Origin: Augochlora pura | Taxonomy: Eukaryota > Arthropoda > Insecta > Hymenoptera > Halictidae | Direction of reading: 5' to 3' | Assembly: GCF_028453695.1 (NCBI RefSeq) | Contig: NC_135776.1 | Location: 20,056,069-20,120,068, forward strand | Length of the DNA: 64,000 bases | Part shown: positions 60,771 through 64,000 of the stretch, one piece after another | Layout: each line of letters opens with the position of its first letter | Position numbering within the stretch: position 1 is the stretch's first letter | Program-made: the position numbers and the translations under genes | The notes under the pieces: generated by a model | Databases searched by the model: none | Told to the model about the DNA's origin: nothing | Seen by the model: only the letters and a program-made list of their open reading frames with translations

Positions 60771-60855
60771 AGATACCCAAGAATGAGTACAACAACAAGA
60801 ACCAGTCCACGGGGGATAGTCCAATAAAGGTCGAGCTGCAGACCAACATGGACAG
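60771..60855 (+). CDS. Ten-m/Ten-a: Teneurin coding exon 3 (cytoplasmic linker)
   Basis: 85 bases encoding residues 108-136 across both junctions. The acceptor has a good pyrimidine tract (CCTTCTCTTTTTCAG) and the donor is CAG|GTAAGC. The joined codon at the 5' junction is AAG (Lys). The sequence IPKNEYNNKNQSTGDSP is polar and Asn-rich, followed by IKVELQTNMDR. It occupies the same place as the linker I recall after CLVRT..YIP in fly Ten-m, with only loose similarity. The exon enters in phase 1 and leaves in phase 2, so it cannot be skipped alone without a frameshift. Exons 3 and 4 together (249 bases) are frame-neutral. Confidence 0.82.
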
Positions 60856-62559
60856 GTAAGCCTATTTTCACCGTTTTCCGGCAATAACCCTATTGGCCGC
60901 TGAGAAATCGAGGAGAGTCCTAGAATGGCGAGAGAGACTCGGTGGATGTTTCTTTTTTCGGGGAAACGAAGTAAACGCTGAAACGAACCGTGACACGGCT
61001 TCCTCTTCTTCTTCGTCGTCGTCGTCGTCGTCGACGTCTTGAGTGTTGACGAGGGTGCACGGCACGCTGTGCACGCGCGCTACGGTGTCCAGTGAATCAT
61101 CCATTCATAGGTGCACAATGAGTCAATGTTTGAAGGCGGAACGTCATCGATTGACAAACGCTTTTTTGTCGACCGTTGAAAAATCGCGTCCACACGGAAT
61201 TCATGGGCCGCTACTCGAGAGCGGGCCACTCGAAATTCGCTAAACGCTTCCGAGCTTTCCGGTGCTCCGAATCGCCGCGGGGATTCCTCTCGAGGCCGCC
61301 GTTCTGTGCCTTCTGCGCTCTCGACCGTGGCTTCCTGAATTGCGGAATTGTCAAGGTTACGACACGGTCTATACCCCGAATGCGTGTAAACCGGTGTCTC
61401 GACAATGACAGGTCAAAATGTTACTACGAGTTTCATTCAGTGGCTATAATGCGACTATTGACCGCGTCCCATCTTGTTCATATGAATTATCTTTAACGCT
61501 GGAAGCGTCGAATCCAATTCCATCACACAATGGCTTTTTCGTTTTTTCTTTACGAAAATTGTAAGAATGTTTCTGTCGTATAGGACACAGCGTTAGAGAA
61601 TTTTACGCGATTATGGGTAAAGATAAAAGCATGGAATATGAAATCTAACATCATTTCAATAAAAGAATTTCTATTCTTAATTATATTACTATAAGTAATT
61701 TAATCCTGTCGGTAAAATTTGGCGAGGCTGAAATGCAAAACCGTGAATTGAGAAACATCTAACTTGTACTAGATCACATTTACGACTTCGCATCGCGTCC
61801 ACATTATATTCGAATCAACGGGGTGGTTGACCATATCGCGTACGGACTAAATATTGAAAGGGTTAACGATCGTAGTTAAAGCAGCGAACCGTCGATCAGG
61901 GAATTGAGGGACCTGCATGGGGGGAACCGTGGATTGCCGAGGGGAACGGAGCCACGAGAGGATTCCGTGTGATTTTTCGGACGGACGGAATAGGAAAGTG
62001 GAGGAGAGGAGAAGACCTCCGCGAAGACGGTCGGCCGCGAGACTGGCTTTCGTTTTCCATTATCGCGTCATGCAACGAAAGCAAACAGCCCGGGCCGGCG
62101 CGCACTCGGGGAACCGGCCATCCCGTTTAAATATTTTTGTTAGACATTTCTGAGTTACTTGGAAGCGACCGACGTTCAGTATAAACATACTCTCTCTCTC
62201 TCCGGTGCCTGGCGCGCTCGCGTGGAAGCACACGGCGCGGCGCGGCGCGGCGCGCGCGCGACGTGCACAAATATATTCCCTTCCCGCCTCCTGTATCACA
62301 CGGCCCGCAGCAGCAGCAGCAGCAGGCGACTGCGCCTCCTCCTCCGCCTCTCGCTTTCAAATCGGCATTACGCTCGCGCCGGTTCGCGAACACTTTGGGG
62401 AATCATGTTCGATCGTCTGGATCGTTAATACCGACTTCGCGATCGATCCATCGATTTTGAAATTTCTCCTTTGTAAAAACCTTGGCCAAATATTAGCTTT
62501 TCGTGGGGATCGCTTGTTAACCGGTTAGTTAAACGAGACCGAACGACGACTGTTTCCAG
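60856..62559 (+). other. Teneurin intron 3 (1.7 kb)
   Basis: Donor GTAAGC, acceptor TTTCCAG. It contains a TTC/GTC trinucleotide stretch (about 61000-61035), a likely degraded TTAA-ended element end at 61862, (CAG)6 at 62308-62325 and a GC-rich CGCGGCG tract at about 62230-62260. No exon is recognised. Confidence 0.7.
62308..62325 (+). repeat. (CAG)6
   Basis: Six CAG units in intron 3, just upstream of a CTCCTC stretch. Confidence 0.95.
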
Positions 62560-62723
62560 GGTACCTTTACCGTACGGTCACGCGCCCTCGATGATCCCGA
62601 TGAGGAGACAGAGCATCCGGTGCCATTTCGTCAAAGGGGTCGATTGGTGCACTTGGAAGCTGATCGCCATAATTCTACTCATAATCTCTGTGTGCATTAC
62701 GTCCGTGTTGACCTACGTTATTG
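62560..62723 (+). CDS. Ten-m/Ten-a: Teneurin coding exon 4 (juxtamembrane region and transmembrane helix)
   Basis: 164 bases encoding residues 136-191 across both junctions. The acceptor is TGTTTCCAG|GGT and the donor is TTG|GTGAGT. A basic cytoplasmic patch (MRRQSIRCHFVKG, about 150-162) precedes VDWCTWK and then a hydrophobic run LIAIILLIISVCITSVL, continued into exon 5 (about 170-195). With positive charge on the N-terminal side and no signal peptide, this is a type II signal anchor, as in all teneurins. The CTWK motif just before the helix resembles the Cys-x-Trp-Lys motif at the same place in vertebrate teneurins, as I recall them. Two cysteines (166, 181) lie in or next to the helix. 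Confidence 0.9.
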
Positions 62724-62989
62724 GTGAGTCCTCTTTCAATTCTTATCACAGTATTTGCTAATTTTAGTTCAGGATTTTAGTTATTAAAGAGAATGTTATA
62801 TTTTGTAAATTTAAAAAATCTAATTGCAAGCTATCAACGTTTTCGACACCTAATCTAATAGAAAAAGAACTTTAAGAACAAACTGAAATGCATTTGGATT
62901 TTTTCTTAAAATTTTGAGGGTTAATTAAAATCGTCCCGATTAAATGTAGGTAATTATCAAAATCGATACATATGAATTTTTGATTACAG
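62724..62989 (+). other. Teneurin intron 4 (266 bp)
   Basis: Short AT-rich intron with donor GTGAGT and acceptor TTGATTACAG. It splits the end of the transmembrane helix between exons 4 and 5 (Val codon, phase 1). Its base composition is clearly more AT-rich than the flanking exons. Confidence 0.85.
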
Positions 62990-64000
62990 TGTCGAGCATA
63001 GTGACCCCGTCGTACCAGAACTCGAAAACGTGCACGGTGATGGTCGGCGACAACGCGGACACAAAAATGCTGTCGACCGAGGCGAACAAGACGTCCTCGA
63101 CAGCGGTCTCGACGTCGTCGCAGTCCAGCAACCGGAAGGGGCAGCAGGCGTCCTCTGGAGGTAGTATTAACCCGCCGGCTAGCATGCTAAAGCACGTGTA
63201 CAACCGTAATCGTAGGGACACCTTTAACCAGCATGCGTTGCACCAAACTGTCGCATCCCCTAAACAGCTCGACGAGTCGCCTTCGACGGAGTTCGAAGAC
63301 TCCGAGCGACGAACGACCTCGTCGGACGAGGATCGTTCCGGTAAGGTTGTTGTGCATGAGATCGCCGATGATCCCCCGGTGACGGACACCAACGACAGGA
63401 GAACGTTCGCGGGTGATCGGTCGGGTTCGACCGATTCTTCGGAGACGACCGTGCCGAGCGTCTCCGTCTCTTCCGACGACTCGTCTTCAGACGACGATTC
63501 GTCTTCTTCGCACGATTCGGCTCCCACCACTGTCTTCGTAGATCCCACCTCTGTTGCTTCCGACCGTTCTTCTTCCGCTTCTTCTCCACCCTCGCTCTCC
63601 ACCTCGCCCTCCAGCTCGTCCTCCGATTCGTCCAGCGAACCGACGCGGACCGACGAGGACACGTCTTCCACCGATCCAGTTACCACCGAACTTCCCGAAA
63701 CCCCTTCGACCCCCGCAGCCTGGTCCGTCGTTTCCAGCGAGAGTTTCGAAGACCCGGAGAAAAGCGCCGGCACGACGGAAGACTTGACGACCACCGAATC
63801 CGATCGGAGTTCCAGCGGATACTCGAGCACCGACGAGGATCTCGCCGACTCCTCGGAAGCGGCGAAGAAACTCCGTAGCTCGGAGAACGAGGGTGAAATC
63901 GAGAGCGGGGAAGACGAGGCACGGAATCACGCCGGTTCTTCCGGCGTGGTGAAGGAGATCCGAGAACTCTCGAGGGAGGATTCCTCGTCGGAGTCCGGGC
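62990..64000 (+). CDS. Ten-m/Ten-a: Teneurin coding exon 5 (extracellular Ser/Asp/Glu-rich spacer), partial
   Basis: The acceptor is TTTTTGATTACAG|TGT, and the exon is open at the right edge (residues 191-527). It completes the transmembrane segment and then reads NSKTCTVMVGDNAD (201-214), the conserved membrane-proximal teneurin segment. An N-glycosylation sequon NKT starts at residue 223. RNRR followed by Asp (residues 263-266, bases 63205-63216) fits the furin consensus R-x-R-R. From about residue 280 the chain is dominated by Ser, Thr, Asp, Glu and Pro with no predicted globular domain. This fits an extended, probably O-glycosylated stalk before the EGF repeats. Near the end, EGEIESGEDEA (ESGEDE at 63901-63918) is an acidic-flanked Ser-Gly pair of the type used for glycosaminoglycan attachment. 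The stalk is long and its length is likely poorly conserved between species. Confidence 0.9.

Larger units (their letters stand above)
33222..64000 (+). other. Ten-m/Ten-a: Teneurin gene, 5' part (five coding exons, four introns, 3' end outside window)
   Basis: Teneurins are large type II single-pass membrane proteins that act as synaptic-partner and axon-guidance adhesion molecules. This locus shows five exons whose splice phases agree at every junction (1-1, 1-1, 2-2, 1-1), giving a continuous frame of about 527 residues that is still open at the window edge. Family identity rests on the intracellular segment PPDVPPRNPTMSR followed by NGRLPG and PSCLVRTSSG, on the single transmembrane helix a little over 80 residues later, and on CTVMVGDNA just outside the membrane, which resembles the CSVLVGNEA stretch I recall from fly Ten-m. 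The order and spacing match insect teneurins as I remember them. The first-exon start and the transmembrane sequence differ from what I recall of fly Ten-m, so Ten-a is a real possibility. EGF, NHL and YD-repeat domains are not in the window. Alternative first exons or cassette exons inside the introns cannot be excluded. Confidence 0.85.

Noticed and set aside
62940..63830. 296-codon minus-strand frame opposite the teneurin exon 5
   Set aside because: It is the shadow of the Ser/Asp-rich coding strand: TCG, GAC and similar codons rarely give stops on the complement. It runs through the intron 4 acceptor and has no domain.

Overview
The window is nuclear DNA from an animal, almost certainly an insect. 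Long stretches of non-coding DNA are interrupted by a few short exons with canonical GT/AG junctions. Microsatellites of (CT)n/(GA)n, TTAA-flanked MITEs and mariner-type terminal repeats are scattered throughout. The mix of CpG-rich blocks and AT-rich blocks suggests Hymenoptera (ant, bee or wasp), but that placement is inference, not proof. Two 100-bp runs of N (1121-1220 and 13950-14049) are assembly gaps.

The only protein-coding gene I can support is the 5' part of a teneurin (Ten-m/Ten-a, Odz family) on the plus strand. Five coding exons chain together with matching splice phases: 33222-33360, 54501-54683, 60771-60855, 62560-62723 and 62990 to beyond 64000. They encode about 527 residues. 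In order these are a cytoplasmic N-terminus, the teneurin hallmark PPDVPPRNPTMSR proline-rich segment with a CLVRTSSG motif, a single transmembrane helix (about residues 170-195), a juxtamembrane CTVMVG motif, a furin-type RNRR site (263-266), and a long Ser/Thr/Asp/Glu-rich extracellular spacer. The EGF repeats, NHL, YD-repeat and toxin-like C-terminal domains of a teneurin must lie downstream of this window. Paralogue identity (Ten-m or Ten-a) is not settled by what is visible.

Layout: 1 to about 32,000 is upstream non-coding DNA with repeats. About 32,050-33,221 is a candidate promoter and leader, with clustered initiator motifs and an upstream reading frame that ends on the start codon in an ATGA overlap. 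Then come exon 1, a 21-kb first intron, a frame-neutral second exon, a 6-kb intron, the membrane-proximal exons, and the open-ended ectodomain exon.

The most informative non-genic signal is a set of short TTAA-flanked elements beginning CCC(T)TTG. Two of them can be compared with paralogous 'empty' sites inside the same window (8864-9265 against 9443; 31568-31654 against about 56180). This directly shows TTAA-specific insertion of the piggyBac type. I did not find a new multi-gene system, a CRISPR array, a tRNA or an rRNA.
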